Assembly: GCA_958403395.1 (NCBI GenBank) | Contig: CATXXF010000001.1 | Span: 1 to 64,000 of the forward strand | Length of the DNA stretch: 64,000 bases | Direction of reading: 5' to 3' | DNA from: an uncultured Collinsella sp. | Lineage (GTDB): Bacteria > Actinomycetota > Coriobacteriia > Coriobacteriales > Coriobacteriaceae | Part shown: one piece after another, positions 10,922 to 20,979 of the stretch | How positions within the stretch are numbered: position 1 is the first letter of the stretch | Layout of the letters: each line of letters starts with the position of its first letter | Made by a program: the position numbers and the translations under genes | The notes under the pieces: model-generated | Seen by the model: the letters and a program-made list of their open reading frames with translations, nothing else | Databases searched by the model: none | What the model was told of the DNA's origin: nothing

Positions 10922-11086
10922 CGCACAACGGGACCTCAGTTGGGTTCTATCCCGGTTGCAGTTGCTTCGCTCCTGCACCACTTGGCTGGTGCGACGGTTT
11001 GGCGTTGGAACGGTTCTTTCTGATATATGCTGGTTGCGGCTCTTCTTTTGGGAGGAGTCGCTTTTTTGTTGCTAGGAGGTTGGCCC

Positions 11087-11974
11087 GTGGTTGATGGGGA
11101 TGCTCACTCTGAGCTCCTTTCTGCTGATTGGAATCAGGAATGGATGCAAATGCAGGCAGCTCGACATCGAGCTGATGATTCTTTTGAGTGGGATAAAAGG
11201 GCTCGGCATTTTCGGCCGCTTGAGACTGCTCCGTATGCCCGAGACTTTATGAAGCTGTTGGCGTTAAAGCCTGGTGAATCGGTGCTTGATATGGGGTGTG
11301 GAGCTGGGTCGATTGCTATTCCGCTTGCGCAAGACGGACATTCTGTGATTGCTGCCGACTTCTCTCCTGCTATGTTGGGCACCCTTGATGCCGGCATTGA
11401 GTATTACGGGCTCGAGGGGCGCATAACGCCGCTTGAGCTTGCTTGGGATGACGATTGGGATCTGGTTGGACCGGTCGCAAAAGCGGTGGATGTTGCCTTT
11501 GCCAGTCGGTCGGTTACGACGACCAATCTAAAAGATGCGCTTGCCAAGCTTGATCGAACGGCTCGTCGGCGTTGCGCTGTCACGATGGTCGCTAACTCCA
11601 GCCCGCGCTATGACCTGCACTTGATGAACGCTATCGGTGCCTCGGTTACCTGCAGTAATGGCTTTGTGTATGCTTTTAATATCCTCATTCAGATGGGTGC
11701 CCTGCCGCAGGTTACGTACTTTGAATCGCCTCGTCGCGACACCTTCGATAGCCTTGAGGCAGGTGTGGCGGACTTTTCTCGTATGCTCGAGCATGGCAAC
11801 GAAGATAAGGTCGACCGCCTGCGCGACTACATCGCTCAACACATGATTGAGAATCCCCGTGCCGGCGAGCCGGGCTCCAAGGGCGTGCCGCAGGGACGCT
11901 ACATGCTCGACCACGTCCGCAAGGTCCGTTGGGCGTTTATTGCATGGGAGCCGGTCTCTGCGCCCAGCTCATAG
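11087..11974 (+). CDS. class I SAM-dependent methyltransferase
   Basis: The 295-residue protein has a Rossmann-type SAM-binding core: VLDMGCGAGSIAIPLA (motif I, about 68-83), VIAADFSPAML (acidic loop after strand 2) and VDVAFASRSV. The substrate is unknown. I place the start at GTG 11087 because AGGAGG lies at 11074-11079. The longer frame from 11027 would add a hydrophobic stretch resembling a signal peptide, but that is probably untranslated leader containing the ribosome site. It stands alone between two palindromic or hairpin regions and yhbY. Confidence 0.82.
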   Translation: MVDGDAHSELLSADWNQEWMQMQAARHRADDSFEWDKRARHFRPLETAPYARDFMKLLALKPGESVLDMGCGAGSIAIPLAQDGHSVIAADFSPAMLGTLDAGIEYYGLEGRITPLELAWDDDWDLVGPVAKAVDVAFASRSVTTTNLKDALAKLDRTARRRCAVTMVANSSPRYDLHLMNAIGASVTCSNGFVYAFNILIQMGALPQVTYFESPRRDTFDSLEAGVADFSRMLEHGNEDKVDRLRDYIAQHMIENPRAGEPGSKGVPQGRYMLDHVRKVRWAFIAWEPVSAPSS

Positions 11975-12132
11975 CCTGTTCGCAGCCCGCACTGCCCACT
12001 CACTCGGCATCCGCATTCTTTTTGAACTGGGCAAACGCGCTCCACACCGCACCGTTCCTGCGCTATCGTGGGACAGCTCACGTAAATTAAGGCCCCGTCG
12101 CGGGGCGCCCCATACATAGAAAGCGAGAACCC

Positions 12133-12432
12133 ATGGCACTGACAGGAGCACAGGTCAAGCAGCTTCGCAGCATGGCCCATCACCTCAACCCCGCCATCAT
12201 CATCGGTAAGTCCGATGTCAACGAGGGCACCGTCGAGCAGACGGTCGCCTACCTGGAGAAGCACGAGCTCGTTAAGTGCTCCGTGCTCGATGGCTCCAGC
12301 CTTTCCGCCCGCGAGGCCGCCGAGGAGCTCGCCGAGCGTTGCCACGCCGAGGTCGTCCAGGTCATCGGCCGCAAGTTCTCACTGTATCGCGAGTCCTCGC
12401 GCAAGGACATCGAGAAGATCAAGCTCGTCTAA
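12133..12432 (+). CDS. yhbY: YhbY-type CRM-domain RNA-binding protein
   Basis: This 99-residue single-domain protein has the CRM fold signature: LTGAQVKQLRSMAHHLNPAIIIGKSDVNEG (GxxG-like loop at GKSD) and the C-terminal VVQVIGRKFSLYRES strand. Family members associate with pre-50S ribosomal particles. The leader has a small GCCCCG-TCG-CGGGGC hairpin (12092-12106). A strong terminator follows within 40 bases, so the gene is probably monocistronic. Confidence 0.9.
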   Translation: MALTGAQVKQLRSMAHHLNPAIIIGKSDVNEGTVEQTVAYLEKHELVKCSVLDGSSLSAREAAEELAERCHAEVVQVIGRKFSLYRESSRKDIEKIKLV

Positions 12433-12469
12433 GAGCCAATGATCCGGCGATCCAACACATAGCAAGCTT

Positions 12470-12503
12470 ACGGGTGCCCAAGTACTTCGGGCGCCCGTTT
12501 TTT
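12470..12503 (+). terminator. intrinsic terminator of yhbY
   Basis: Stem ACGGGTGCCC / GGGCGCCCGT followed by TTTTTT. The T-run overlaps the stop codon of the convergent regulator gene. Confidence 0.9.
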
Positions 12504-15501
12504 ATCGCTCGACCAGCACGCGATTGAGCCGCCCCTCCACCAAGCGCTCGTATAGACGCCGCGTCTCGGGCTCGGGCACGCCATTGACCTGCTCCCTCAG
12601 GTGGTGCATATGCCCGCTGTACAGCTCGACGATATCGCGCCGCCGCCCCGCCGCACTGTAGACGCGCATGGCGCAGCGCACCATATCCTCACGCGCCGTT
12701 TCCTGTCGAAGCCCCGACTCCGCCAGCCAAATCGCCGACTGCAGATCGTTTTCTTCTAGAGCGGCATTTGCTCCCTTAATCATGCAATCGATGTACTTTG
12801 ACTGCATAATGCGCCGCATGCGCAAAAAGTAGGTGGGATTACAGCCATTGGGAACATACAGCGGTCCGGCATAAAGCTGCTCAATCTTAAGGCACAGCTC
12901 AACTAAATGGGGCCCGCGCGCACCCGTGCGATTTCCCAAAACCTCGCGGCTTATCTGGTCAAACAGCCGTACATCGGTCTTGACGTAGTCGCCGTTGAGC
13001 CCAATGCATTCATTTTGGATGAGCACGCACGACTTGCCATCCGGCGTCGGTCCCAAAGCCGACCGCAAGCGCGATATCGTCGAGTACAGGTTGTTGCGGG
13101 CGCTATTAAACTCGGCATGGGGCCACAGCTCCATGGCCAGCGTCTCACGATCGACGAGCGCATCCATGCCCAGCGCAAGCCGCTCGGCAAGCGTCGCCGC
13201 CTTCTTGCGACGCCACATTTTGTCCGTGATGGGAAACCCATCGCGCTCGGCGCGAAACGCACCAAACATGCGAATCTCGATATGGTCGATGGTATCAACG
13301 GCTTCAACCTCGCCGGCCTGGAACAGGCGCTCGCCCTCTCCTTCCAAATCGTCGCGCAGCGAGTACCGCGACAGCTCGCGCACGGGAAGCTTCTTGCGTA
13401 TCCTGCCCGCCGGCTCGCCCAGACAATGCATGGCAAGGCGCGCAAAGAGCCGATACGATGGCTCTAGAATCCCCGCACGATTCATGGACATCCAGGCCGC
13501 AAGATCGCTGTCTCGGCCCGCACAGGCCAAATGCAGCGCCACCATCCAGGCCTCCGCTCCACCAACCTGCGTCTGGCTTATATCGAGCAACTCCGCTTCC
13601 TCGCGCACCGAAACCATCGAGGTGTTACGCAGATATGCCGCGCGCTCCAGCAGCAATGCGTTATCGCGCATGTACGCAATCGACTCCTCGGCAAGTTTGA
13701 GCACTTGGACCGCACGGAACTTTGCATTAACCGGCCGTCCCTCTGCCAGCGACTGCCAGCCTTCTAGCAACAGCCCAAACAGCTGAATCTGGTTGTCGCG
13801 CATGCGCACGGCAAAACGATCGAGCTCGTTGAACGCCGCGTCGTCGGTTACCGGCAAGCCGGAAAGGAGCCGCCGTGCCGCCAACACCATGCGCACCCAG
13901 ATAGCCATCGCCTTAAGCCCACGTACGTCGAGCGCCTCCCGCACCACCGTCATCTCGTCGTCGCGCTCGTCGGTTCCCGCAAACGACCCGTCAAAGAGCT
14001 CCACCAGCATGCTATCGGCCCGTATAACAATCCCCGCGATGTCGAGCTCGCAGTCGTAGGCCTTGCTCGTTTTGAGCTGTTGTAGAACGCCGCCGTCATT
14101 TCCCCGCTCGGTCAGACAGCGTTTGACCTCGATATGCGCAGACAACATATCGAGTGCGGTATGGGACGTCTCTATTTCTGGCACGGCCAGGTTCGTAGGA
14201 AGCCCAAGCCCGTTGTCCCCATAGCAAACAGCCGTCAGCGTCTGGGCCACCCTCCATGAAACAGGGTCTATTTCGCAGGCCGCCCGTTCGCCCCCGCGTT
14301 CGACGACCGATGCCATATAGCGAGCGAGCTTTGTATTGGACACGCTGACCGCTGCCAGATATACGCCAAGCGCTTCGGCAGGCGTTGGCTCTGGAGCCGG
14401 ATCGTCGGCATCGATCGTGCCCAGCGCCGCTCGGCAGATATCGGCCCCGTGCCCCGTCAGAGCCAGATCGACCCCATACTGCCCAGCAAGTTCAAGGACC
14501 GCTTCACGGTCCAAAAAGGCGTCCGCCAGGCCCATCGCCGCATCGCATCGGCCCGCCTTAAGCAAAATCCGGGCCGCCCTCGGAACAAGTTCGGGGCGAA
14601 CCTCGGCCACCAACTTACGCAAGCGCAAGCGTCCGTTATCCTCCGTGCCCAGACACGTAAAACTCCGCTCGGCGGGATCCAAGCCAAAGATCGGGTAGTC
14701 GCGCACAAAATAGGACTGGTCGACCATCGACAGCCTCACCCCACAGGCCTCGAGTTCTGCGATATTGCCCTCGCCCATCAAAACCATGAGACATGCCACG
14801 CAAAACAGCGCATTATTGTCGAGCGAAGCCAGATCGGCAAGTGCCGCGCCATATACGTTGACAATCTCGTTTTCGAGCAGACCGGCTACGTCGCCTTGGC
14901 CATACAGACCCGCCTGCAATGCCGAAACGAGCTCGGGCACGCCCTGCGTGAGCTGATAAAAGTCGAGCGATGTGCTGATCGAAAACGCCGATGCCCACGC
15001 CGAATACTCATAGGCATGCACCTTGAGCATCTGCGCATTGATCTTAACCGAATCACCCAGCCCATGAATCAGCTGACGATTTGAAGGACGGCAGGAGATA
15101 AAGACCCCTACCCCCATAGCGCGCAGGCCGCGAATCCTGTCGATGAGGTCTTCGGTATCGTGCTGATCGAGGTTTGGCACATTATCAATCGCGATAAGGG
15201 AGTGCGGTTTGTCTTTGAGTTCTTCGGTAACCACCTCGAGCTGCATAAACACCTCGCGCCCAATGGCACGATCGGCCTCGATAATCCGCACGGGGCCTCG
15301 CGTCGGATCGCATTTAACCTCATGGGTGTACTGCAGCAGCACCGAGGTCTTCCCAAACCCGTCGGGCGCATAAAGAACCACGATGCCGGCCTTTCGGCCC
15401 TTGGCGATAAGCTCATTCATCAAGCGTTCGCGTCGCACCATATAGCCTCCGCCTAACGGCATCAGCTCGAGCTCGTCTATACTGCTCAAATCGTTTACCA
15501 T
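12502..15501 (-). CDS. giant STAND ATPase / SARP-type transcriptional regulator
   Basis: The 999-residue protein combines an N-terminal NTPase (Walker A APDGFGKTS at about 45-53, Walker B-like LIAIDNVP near 102), a long helical middle region, and a C-terminal regulator module. In that module IEIRMFGAFRAERDG, MWRRKKAATLAERLAL, ALVDRETLAMELWP and NNLYSTISRLRSALG (about 745-835) match the winged-helix DNA-binding domain of SARP/BTAD activators, followed by a BTAD-like helical repeat to the end. The order is MalT-like at the N-terminus but with a SARP rather than LuxR DNA-binding domain. GAGGAG lies 8 bases before the ATG. It is monocistronic, with no target genes obvious next to it, so the signal sensed is unknown. 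Confidence 0.8.
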   Translation of the reverse strand: MVNDLSSIDELELMPLGGGYMVRRERLMNELIAKGRKAGIVVLYAPDGFGKTSVLLQYTHEVKCDPTRGPVRIIEADRAIGREVFMQLEVVTEELKDKPHSLIAIDNVPNLDQHDTEDLIDRIRGLRAMGVGVFISCRPSNRQLIHGLGDSVKINAQMLKVHAYEYSAWASAFSISTSLDFYQLTQGVPELVSALQAGLYGQGDVAGLLENEIVNVYGAALADLASLDNNALFCVACLMVLMGEGNIAELEACGVRLSMVDQSYFVRDYPIFGLDPAERSFTCLGTEDNGRLRLRKLVAEVRPELVPRAARILLKAGRCDAAMGLADAFLDREAVLELAGQYGVDLALTGHGADICRAALGTIDADDPAPEPTPAEALGVYLAAVSVSNTKLARYMASVVERGGERAACEIDPVSWRVAQTLTAVCYGDNGLGLPTNLAVPEIETSHTALDMLSAHIEVKRCLTERGNDGGVLQQLKTSKAYDCELDIAGIVIRADSMLVELFDGSFAGTDERDDEMTVVREALDVRGLKAMAIWVRMVLAARRLLSGLPVTDDAAFNELDRFAVRMRDNQIQLFGLLLEGWQSLAEGRPVNAKFRAVQVLKLAEESIAYMRDNALLLERAAYLRNTSMVSVREEAELLDISQTQVGGAEAWMVALHLACAGRDSDLAAWMSMNRAGILEPSYRLFARLAMHCLGEPAGRIRKKLPVRELSRYSLRDDLEGEGERLFQAGEVEAVDTIDHIEIRMFGAFRAERDGFPITDKMWRRKKAATLAERLALGMDALVDRETLAMELWPHAEFNSARNNLYSTISRLRSALGPTPDGKSCVLIQNECIGLNGDYVKTDVRLFDQISREVLGNRTGARGPHLVELCLKIEQLYAGPLYVPNGCNPTYFLRMRRIMQSKYIDCMIKGANAALEENDLQSAIWLAESGLRQETAREDMVRCAMRVYSAAGRRRDIVELYSGHMHHLREQVNGVPEPETRRLYERLVEGRLNRVLVER

Positions 15502-15889
15502 GCCCGCTCCTCAACTCGACCGTATGGACACTGTAGCCGCAAGACCATACAAGCCGCGCTATGAATAGAGCGACCTTGTGTTTTAGGTTGTCTTTTGGTA
15601 CGCAAGCGGCAAGTTTTTGTACAGCGAGGGCCGATTGTTATTAATCCCCCGACTAATCGGTCTTTAAGCAGGTAAATGAGCTTGTCAGCTTGTCCCATCT
15701 AAGCGGCAGTGTAACGCAGATGAACAAGGTTCAGCCATGTCATTCAACTCGCCTAGCACCCGCTACCGTCTACGACCTTCTAGTGGCATTTTTGCATAGA
15801 ATCTGGTATGGAATGAATCAAGCTGTTGGGCATCCGGCATTCGTCAAGCTTGCGCCAAGATTTTGGTCAAGCGGGCGGAAAGGGATAGC
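15502..15889. other. intergenic region without a supported gene
   Basis: I see only short AT-rich promoter-like DNA and a weak CCGATT / AATCGG hairpin near 15629-15662. Short frames here lack ribosome sites and family resemblance. Confidence 0.5.
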
Positions 15890-15915
15890 AAAAAGGCCCC
15901 CGCAAAGCGGAGGCC
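15890..15915 (-). terminator. intrinsic terminator of nagB
   Basis: On the minus strand GGCCTCCGC - TTT - GCGGGGGCC is followed by TTTTT, 35 bases after the nagB stop. Confidence 0.88.
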
Positions 15916-15949
15916 CTAGGCAAGGCTATGTCGAGGTGCAGGATTCGCG

Positions 15950-16678
15950 CTACTCGCAGAGCGAAAGGGCGGCCTCGTCGGCAACGACAACGCAGTTGGT
16001 GTGCAGCTGCAGGATCGAAGCCGGGCACTCGGGTGTAACCGGACCATAGCACATGTCATGCACAGCCTGAGCCTTGGCCTCGCCGTTGGCGACGACCAAG
16101 ATCATGCGGGCATACATGATGGTCTGGGTACCCATGGTGTAGGCCTGACGGGGAACATCGTCGATGCTGTCGAACAGGCGGCTGTTGGCCTGAATGGTGC
16201 TCTCGGTGAGGTTGACGCAGTGCGTACCCTTGGAGAAGTGGTCATCGGGCTCGTTGAAGCCGATGTGGCCGTTGTTGCCGATGCCGAGCAGCTGCAGATC
16301 CGGGTAACCGGCGTCGGCGACGATCTTGTCGTACTCAGAGCAGGCAGCGGCGGCGTCGGGGTTGGAGCCATCGGGCACATGCGTGTTGTTCAGGTCGATG
16401 TTGATGTGATCGAAGAAGTTCTCACGCATGAAGTAGTGATAGCTCTGGGGATCGTCGTGCGAAAGGCCGCGATACTCGTCCAGGTTGTAGGTGCTAACCT
16501 CGGCAAAGTCGACGTCGCCCTTCGCGTACCAAGCAGCGAGCTGCTTGTAGGCACCGATCGGGGTGGAGCCGGTGGCAAGGCCCAGCACACAGTCGGGCTT
16601 GAGGATAACCTGCGCCGAGATGATATTAGCGGCCTTGCGGCTCATATCCTCGTAGTCTTTAGCTTTAATGATCTTCAT
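15950..16678 (-). CDS. nagB: glucosamine-6-phosphate deaminase
   Basis: Converts glucosamine-6-phosphate to fructose-6-phosphate and ammonia. The 242-residue protein has GLATGSTP (33-40), the catalytic NLDEYRGL (65-72) and GIGNNGHIGFNEP (132-144). The start is the ATG before KIIKAKDYED, with GAAAGGA upstream; the open frame extends far upstream but without a site. It follows the EIIA gene (272 bases, with a hairpin) and glmM on the same strand. Together these suggest amino-sugar uptake and a choice between cell-wall synthesis and catabolism. Confidence 0.95.
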   Translation of the reverse strand: MKIIKAKDYEDMSRKAANIISAQVILKPDCVLGLATGSTPIGAYKQLAAWYAKGDVDFAEVSTYNLDEYRGLSHDDPQSYHYFMRENFFDHINIDLNNTHVPDGSNPDAAAACSEYDKIVADAGYPDLQLLGIGNNGHIGFNEPDDHFSKGTHCVNLTESTIQANSRLFDSIDDVPRQAYTMGTQTIMYARMILVVANGEAKAQAVHDMCYGPVTPECPASILQLHTNCVVVADEAALSLCE

Positions 16679-16875
16679 TACGCGTCCTTTCTCGTACAAG
16701 AGAGGCAAGGCTCCCTTACAAGCACTTGCCCGCGGCCCGCGTCGGCCGCAACCAACGTGTGCGGCCACCAGGGCGAGGTCGCGTAATGTATGTGTCTCGT
16801 GTCTAGCCGCGTCGAGGCCCCTGCCCGTCCACGGTGACCCGAAGCTGTTTAGCCTCGGACAAATCCCATCTTGCC

Positions 16876-16909
16876 ACGGAGGGCGTCCTCTTTCAAGGGC
16901 GCCCTCCGT
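16876..16909. other. 10-bp stem hairpin between crr and nagB
   Basis: ACGGAGGGCG pairs perfectly with CGCCCTCCGT across a 14-base loop. There is no T-run on either strand. It may be an mRNA-processing or partial-termination structure in the crr-nagB interval. Confidence 0.55.
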
Positions 16910-16949
16910 AAACGTGTTTGAATTGTAGGCTAATGGCCACGTGCACTTG

Positions 16950-17447
16950 CTAGCGCTCGCGAGCAACGATGAGTTGGTCCATCTCTTCGACATGCACGCC
17001 AACGGAGCCCTTGATGCTTGAGAACTCAACGGAGTTGCACACCAAGATGGGAACCGTCACATCGTAGCCCTCGGCAGCAATTGCCTCGCGATCGAACTCA
17101 ATGAGTACATCGCCCTTATGGACGATGTCACCCACTTGCGCATGTACGGTAAAGTGCTTGCCCTCGAGCTGAACAGTGTCCAAACCAACGTGGATGAGCA
17201 CGTCCAAGCCATCGACCGTGTTAAGCGCAACGGCGTGTCCCGTGGGAAAAATGGCCTCGACCTTGGCGTCAGCCGGTGCAATCACACGCGTTCCGGTGGG
17301 CTGAATCGCCACGCCCTGGCCCAAAAGGCCAGTGGCAAACGTCTGATCGTTTACCTCGGAAAGCGGAATGACGTCGCCCGAGATGGGAGCATCCAGCGTA
17401 AGGACTCGACCACGCATACCAAAAGACCTTAGGACTTTAGTGAACAT
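16950..17447 (-). CDS. PTS glucose-type EIIA protein
   Basis: Soluble EIIA of the glucose/N-acetylglucosamine PTS family, passing phosphate from HPr to EIIB. The 165-residue protein shows the Crr-type core: GDVIPLSEVNDQTFATGLLGQGVAI, the IFPTGHAVAL strand with one active-site histidine, LIHVGLDTVQLEGKHF with the phosphorylated histidine, and GDVLIEFD. GGGGGA lies before the chosen ATG 17447; the frame opens 21 bases earlier. No EIIBC permease is nearby, so it probably serves permeases encoded elsewhere. It lies between glmM and nagB on one strand. Confidence 0.9.
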   Translation of the reverse strand: MFTKVLRSFGMRGRVLTLDAPISGDVIPLSEVNDQTFATGLLGQGVAIQPTGTRVIAPADAKVEAIFPTGHAVALNTVDGLDVLIHVGLDTVQLEGKHFTVHAQVGDIVHKGDVLIEFDREAIAAEGYDVTVPILVCNSVEFSSIKGSVGVHVEEMDQLIVARER

Positions 17448-17518
17448 GCTCCCCCTCGGACATACCAATCAATCAAAATAACCTTAACAGTTTACCACTT
17501 GGCAACGGTTTTTGACCA

Positions 17519-18856
17519 TTAGGGAAGTTCGCGCTTGACAACCTCGACGATGTCGTCAACAACGCGCTGGGTCAGCTCGTGCGTCTCGGCCTCGGCCATC
17601 ACGCGGACCAGCGGCTCGGTACCGCTCGGGCGCACCAGAATGCGGCCGCGGCCGTCAAGCTCCTTCTCGGCAGCAGCGACGGCATCCCAGATGGGCTGGC
17701 AATCGTCCAGACCGGCCTTGTTGTCCGAATGCACGTTGACGAGTACCTGCGGGTACTTCTTCATGATACCGGCAAGATCGGTGAGGGTGCGACCGGTGCG
17801 CTTGAGCACGGCCAGCAGCTGCAGAGCCGTCACCAGGCCGTCGCCGGTGGTGTTGTGCTCCAGGAAGATGATGTGGCCGGACTGTTCGCCGCCGATGACG
17901 GCGCCGTCCGCGAGCATGCGCTCAAGAACATAACGGTCGCCCACGGCGGTCTGAACCATCTCGAAGCCCTGCTCCTTCATAGCGATGGAGAAGCCCAGGT
18001 TGCACATGACGGTCGAGACGATCTCGGAGTTGGCGAGCTTGCCGCGAGCGGCGAGGTCAGAACCGCAGATAGCCAGGATGTAGTCACCGTCGATCTCATT
18101 GCCCTCGCTGTCCACGAACAGCACGCGATCGGCGTCGCCGTCGTGGGCCAGGCCGATATCGGCGTGGGTGCGCAGCACGAGCTCGCGCAAGGGCTCAAGG
18201 TGCGTAGAGCCGCACTCGACATTGATGTCGGTGCCGCAATAATCGGTGTTGATGGCATGGACCGTGGCACCCAGGCGCTGCAGCGCGGCGGGCGTGGTCT
18301 GGCAGGAAGCACCGTGACCGCAGTCGACGGCAACGACCAGGCCATCGAGCCTCAGGCCATCAAGCGTATCGATGGCGTGGTCGACGTATGCCTTGCGGGC
18401 GTCCTTCATCTTGATGATGTGGCCCACGCCGGCACCGGTCGGCAGCGTATCGGCAGCCATGGCTTCCTCGGACATGACCCAGGCGCTGATCTCTTCCTCG
18501 ACAGCATCGGGAAGCTTCATGCCCTTGCGGCTAAAGAACTTGATGCCGTTGAACTCCGGCGGATTATGCGAAGCAGAGATGACGATGCCGCCGTCGAGCT
18601 CGTTCTGAACGGTGAGCAGTGCCACGGCAGGCGTGGGGATGACGCCGCAGCAGTGCGGACGGCCGCCCTCGGCCATGATGCCGGCGGTCAGAGCGCTCTC
18701 GAGCATGGTGCCCGAAAGGCGCGTGTCACGGCCGATGCAGATGTCCGGACCAAGAAACTTGGTCGCCGCGCGGCCCAGGCGAAACGCGAGGTCGCACGAA
18801 AGATCGGCGTTGGCGACGCCACGGACACCATCGGTACCGAAGATGTTCTGGGGCAT
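17519..18856 (-). CDS. glmM: phosphoglucosamine mutase
   Basis: Interconverts glucosamine-6-phosphate and glucosamine-1-phosphate for peptidoglycan precursors. The 445-residue protein has the full family set: FGTDGVRG at the start, the phosphoserine loop ISASHNPP (serine at 96), the metal loop HDGDADRVLF near 240, GEQSGHI substrate loop and RPSGTEPLVRVM near the C-terminus. AAGGAG lies 8 bases before the ATG. It follows rplM-rpsI, a common actinobacterial order, but a terminator separates them. Confidence 0.96.
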   Translation of the reverse strand: MPQNIFGTDGVRGVANADLSCDLAFRLGRAATKFLGPDICIGRDTRLSGTMLESALTAGIMAEGGRPHCCGVIPTPAVALLTVQNELDGGIVISASHNPPEFNGIKFFSRKGMKLPDAVEEEISAWVMSEEAMAADTLPTGAGVGHIIKMKDARKAYVDHAIDTLDGLRLDGLVVAVDCGHGASCQTTPAALQRLGATVHAINTDYCGTDINVECGSTHLEPLRELVLRTHADIGLAHDGDADRVLFVDSEGNEIDGDYILAICGSDLAARGKLANSEIVSTVMCNLGFSIAMKEQGFEMVQTAVGDRYVLERMLADGAVIGGEQSGHIIFLEHNTTGDGLVTALQLLAVLKRTGRTLTDLAGIMKKYPQVLVNVHSDNKAGLDDCQPIWDAVAAAEKELDGRGRILVRPSGTEPLVRVMAEAETHELTQRVVDDIVEVVKRELP

Positions 18857-18905
18857 AGGATCGCTCCTTCCCTAGCAGGCGATATGCAACCGCCCGCCCT
18901 AGTCG

Positions 18906-18948
18906 AAAAAGAAAAGCGGGACCCGCCGAGGAATCGGCAGGCCCCGCT
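18906..18948 (-). terminator. intrinsic terminator of rplM-rpsI
   Basis: On the minus strand AGCGGGGCCTGCCGA pairs with TCGGCGGGTCCCGCT (one bulge-like mismatch) and is followed by TTTCTTTTTC. Confidence 0.9.
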
Positions 18949-18979
18949 TGTACATTGTATCTCGAAAGGAGATAAAACC

Positions 18980-19375
<396 letters not shown>

Positions 19376-19377
19376 CT

Positions 19378-19821
19378 TTAAGCCTCCAGCTCAATCTTCG
19401 TGGGGTTCTGGGCAGCGTGCGGATGCTCGGCACCAGCGTAGACCTTAAGCTTGGTCATCTGGGCACGGCCGAGGGTGGTCTTGGGCAGCATACCGCGAAC
19501 GGCGCGCTCGATGACCTTCTCCGGGTGCTTCTCCATAGCCTGGCGGAAGCTCTCAGCCTTGAGGCCGCCGTTGTAGCCGCTGTGGCGATAATAGGTCTTC
19601 GTGTCGGCCTTGTTACCGGTAAGCTGGACCTTATCGGCGTTGATGACGACAACGAAGTCGCCGCAGTCGCTGTTGGGCGTGAACTGGGGCTTGTTCTTAC
19701 CGCGCAGGATCATTGCGATCTGGGTGGCAAGACGGCCCAGGACAGCACCATCGGCGTCGACGAGAACCCAGTTGCGCTGGACCTCGCCCTGCTTGGCGTA
19801 GTGAGTCGATTTCGAAATCAC
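19378..19821 (-). CDS. rplM: 50S ribosomal protein L13
   Basis: The 147-residue protein has W-x-L-V-D-A-D near the start ([17 protein letters not shown]), [12 protein letters not shown], and [12 protein letters not shown]. The start codon is GTG with GGAGGAG just upstream. It is first gene of the rplM-rpsI pair. The 194 bases upstream contain the probable promoter; I see no clear leader motif. Confidence 0.98.
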   Translation of the reverse strand: MISKSTHYAKQGEVQRNWVLVDADGAVLGRLATQIAMILRGKNKPQFTPNSDCGDFVVVINADKVQLTGNKADTKTYYRHSGYNGGLKAESFRQAMEKHPEKVIERAVRGMLPKTTLGRAQMTKLKVYAGAEHPHAAQNPTKIELEA

Positions 19822-20015
19822 TTAGACTCCTCCATGTACAGTACGTGTTGTTACAGAGATTCACGGGGCTCTGCAAGTAACCCGTCCATATTACCCCGCT
19901 CGCCGTACGAGTCAACAGGTATTTTGGCTCCGACCAGAGTTTCTGCACATGTCATCCACGAGCCATAATTTTTCCAGATCTTTAGCTGTTGTCATTTTTT
20001 GAGGGTTCGCCGTCG

Positions 20016-20894
20016 TTAGCGCTCAACGAACTCTTGGATTTCCGCGAGCAGGCGCTTTGCCTCCTGACGGCCCTGGATATACAGGTCCAAAAGCTTTGCC
20101 GGATCGTGCTCGACATGACCGACCTCGACCGGCTTTTGCGGAGCGACGACCAACGCACGGCCCTCGCGCTCATACTTCCACAGGTGCATGCGCTGCATGT
20201 TGTAGCGGTCGTGGCGCGTCTCGATAGCCTCGAGCAGATAGGGGTAATCGGCATAGCGGGCGCGCGCGGCAGGCATAAACTCGTAGGGCTTTTTCTCGTA
20301 CGAGCGGTCCTGCGTGACAATGACAACCGCGCGATCGAAGCCCGCCTCCTCCAGCACATGCTCGATGGGGACCGAATCGGCCACGCCGCCGTCGACATAT
20401 TTGTGCCCGTCAATCTCGACCGGCGGCGTCACCAGCGGCAGCGACGTCGAGGCGCGAACAGCGTCGAGGTCAAGTACGGCGCTTTTGACCGGCAGGTACG
20501 TGGCGGTTCCAAAAAGCATGTCCGTCGCGACGGCGTACATCTCGATGGGGCTTGCGTCGAACGTCTCGTTGTCAAAGGGATCTAGGCGGTCTTGGACGTC
20601 GTTGAAGATGAAGTCGTAACCCACAATGGAACCCGTGGACGCAAACGATGCAGCGCCCATGAATCGGCTGTCGTTGCAGAAAGCCAGGTTGATGCGGTTG
20701 GCGCGGCCGATCTGGTGCGACTTGTAGTTCACGCCGTTGAGGGCGCCGGCCGATACGCCGTAGACAGCCGGAATCTCGACACCAGCCTCCATGAGAACGT
20801 CGAGCACGCCCGCGGTAAACTGCCCGCGAAAACTACCGCCCTCCAAGACGAGCGCGACCTTGCCGGCGTTCTTTGCCTTATCTTCTGCAGTCAT
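20016..20894 (-). CDS. patatin-like phospholipase (RssA/YjjU type)
   Basis: Probable serine acyl hydrolase. The 292-residue protein has the oxyanion loop EGGSFRGQ (18-25), the nucleophile motif GVSAG (serine 48) and the catalytic aspartate in VDGG (168). The length and the absence of a signal peptide fit the cytoplasmic YjjU-like subgroup; the substrate is unknown. GGAGGT lies just before the ATG. Its upstream DNA is the 62-bp repeat array at 20980-21312. Confidence 0.9.
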   Translation of the reverse strand: MTAEDKAKNAGKVALVLEGGSFRGQFTAGVLDVLMEAGVEIPAVYGVSAGALNGVNYKSHQIGRANRINLAFCNDSRFMGAASFASTGSIVGYDFIFNDVQDRLDPFDNETFDASPIEMYAVATDMLFGTATYLPVKSAVLDLDAVRASTSLPLVTPPVEIDGHKYVDGGVADSVPIEHVLEEAGFDRAVVIVTQDRSYEKKPYEFMPAARARYADYPYLLEAIETRHDRYNMQRMHLWKYEREGRALVVAPQKPVEVGHVEHDPAKLLDLYIQGRQEAKRLLAEIQEFVER

Positions 20895-20979
20895 ATTGAC
20901 CTCCTGCGATTGCGTTTTGGCTTTCTTCTACCCAGTTTTGGGATGGAGGGCGCGCAGGTTTTTCAAGGCGGCAAGTGAA

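Noticed and set aside
11027..11086. Apparent signal peptide on the SAM methyltransferase
   Set aside because: The hydrophobic stretch lies upstream of AGGAGG and a GTG start; the protein core is a typical cytosolic enzyme.
19822..20015. Ribosomal-protein leader regulating rplM
   Set aside because: No hairpin pattern resembling known L13 leaders could be recognised in this stretch.
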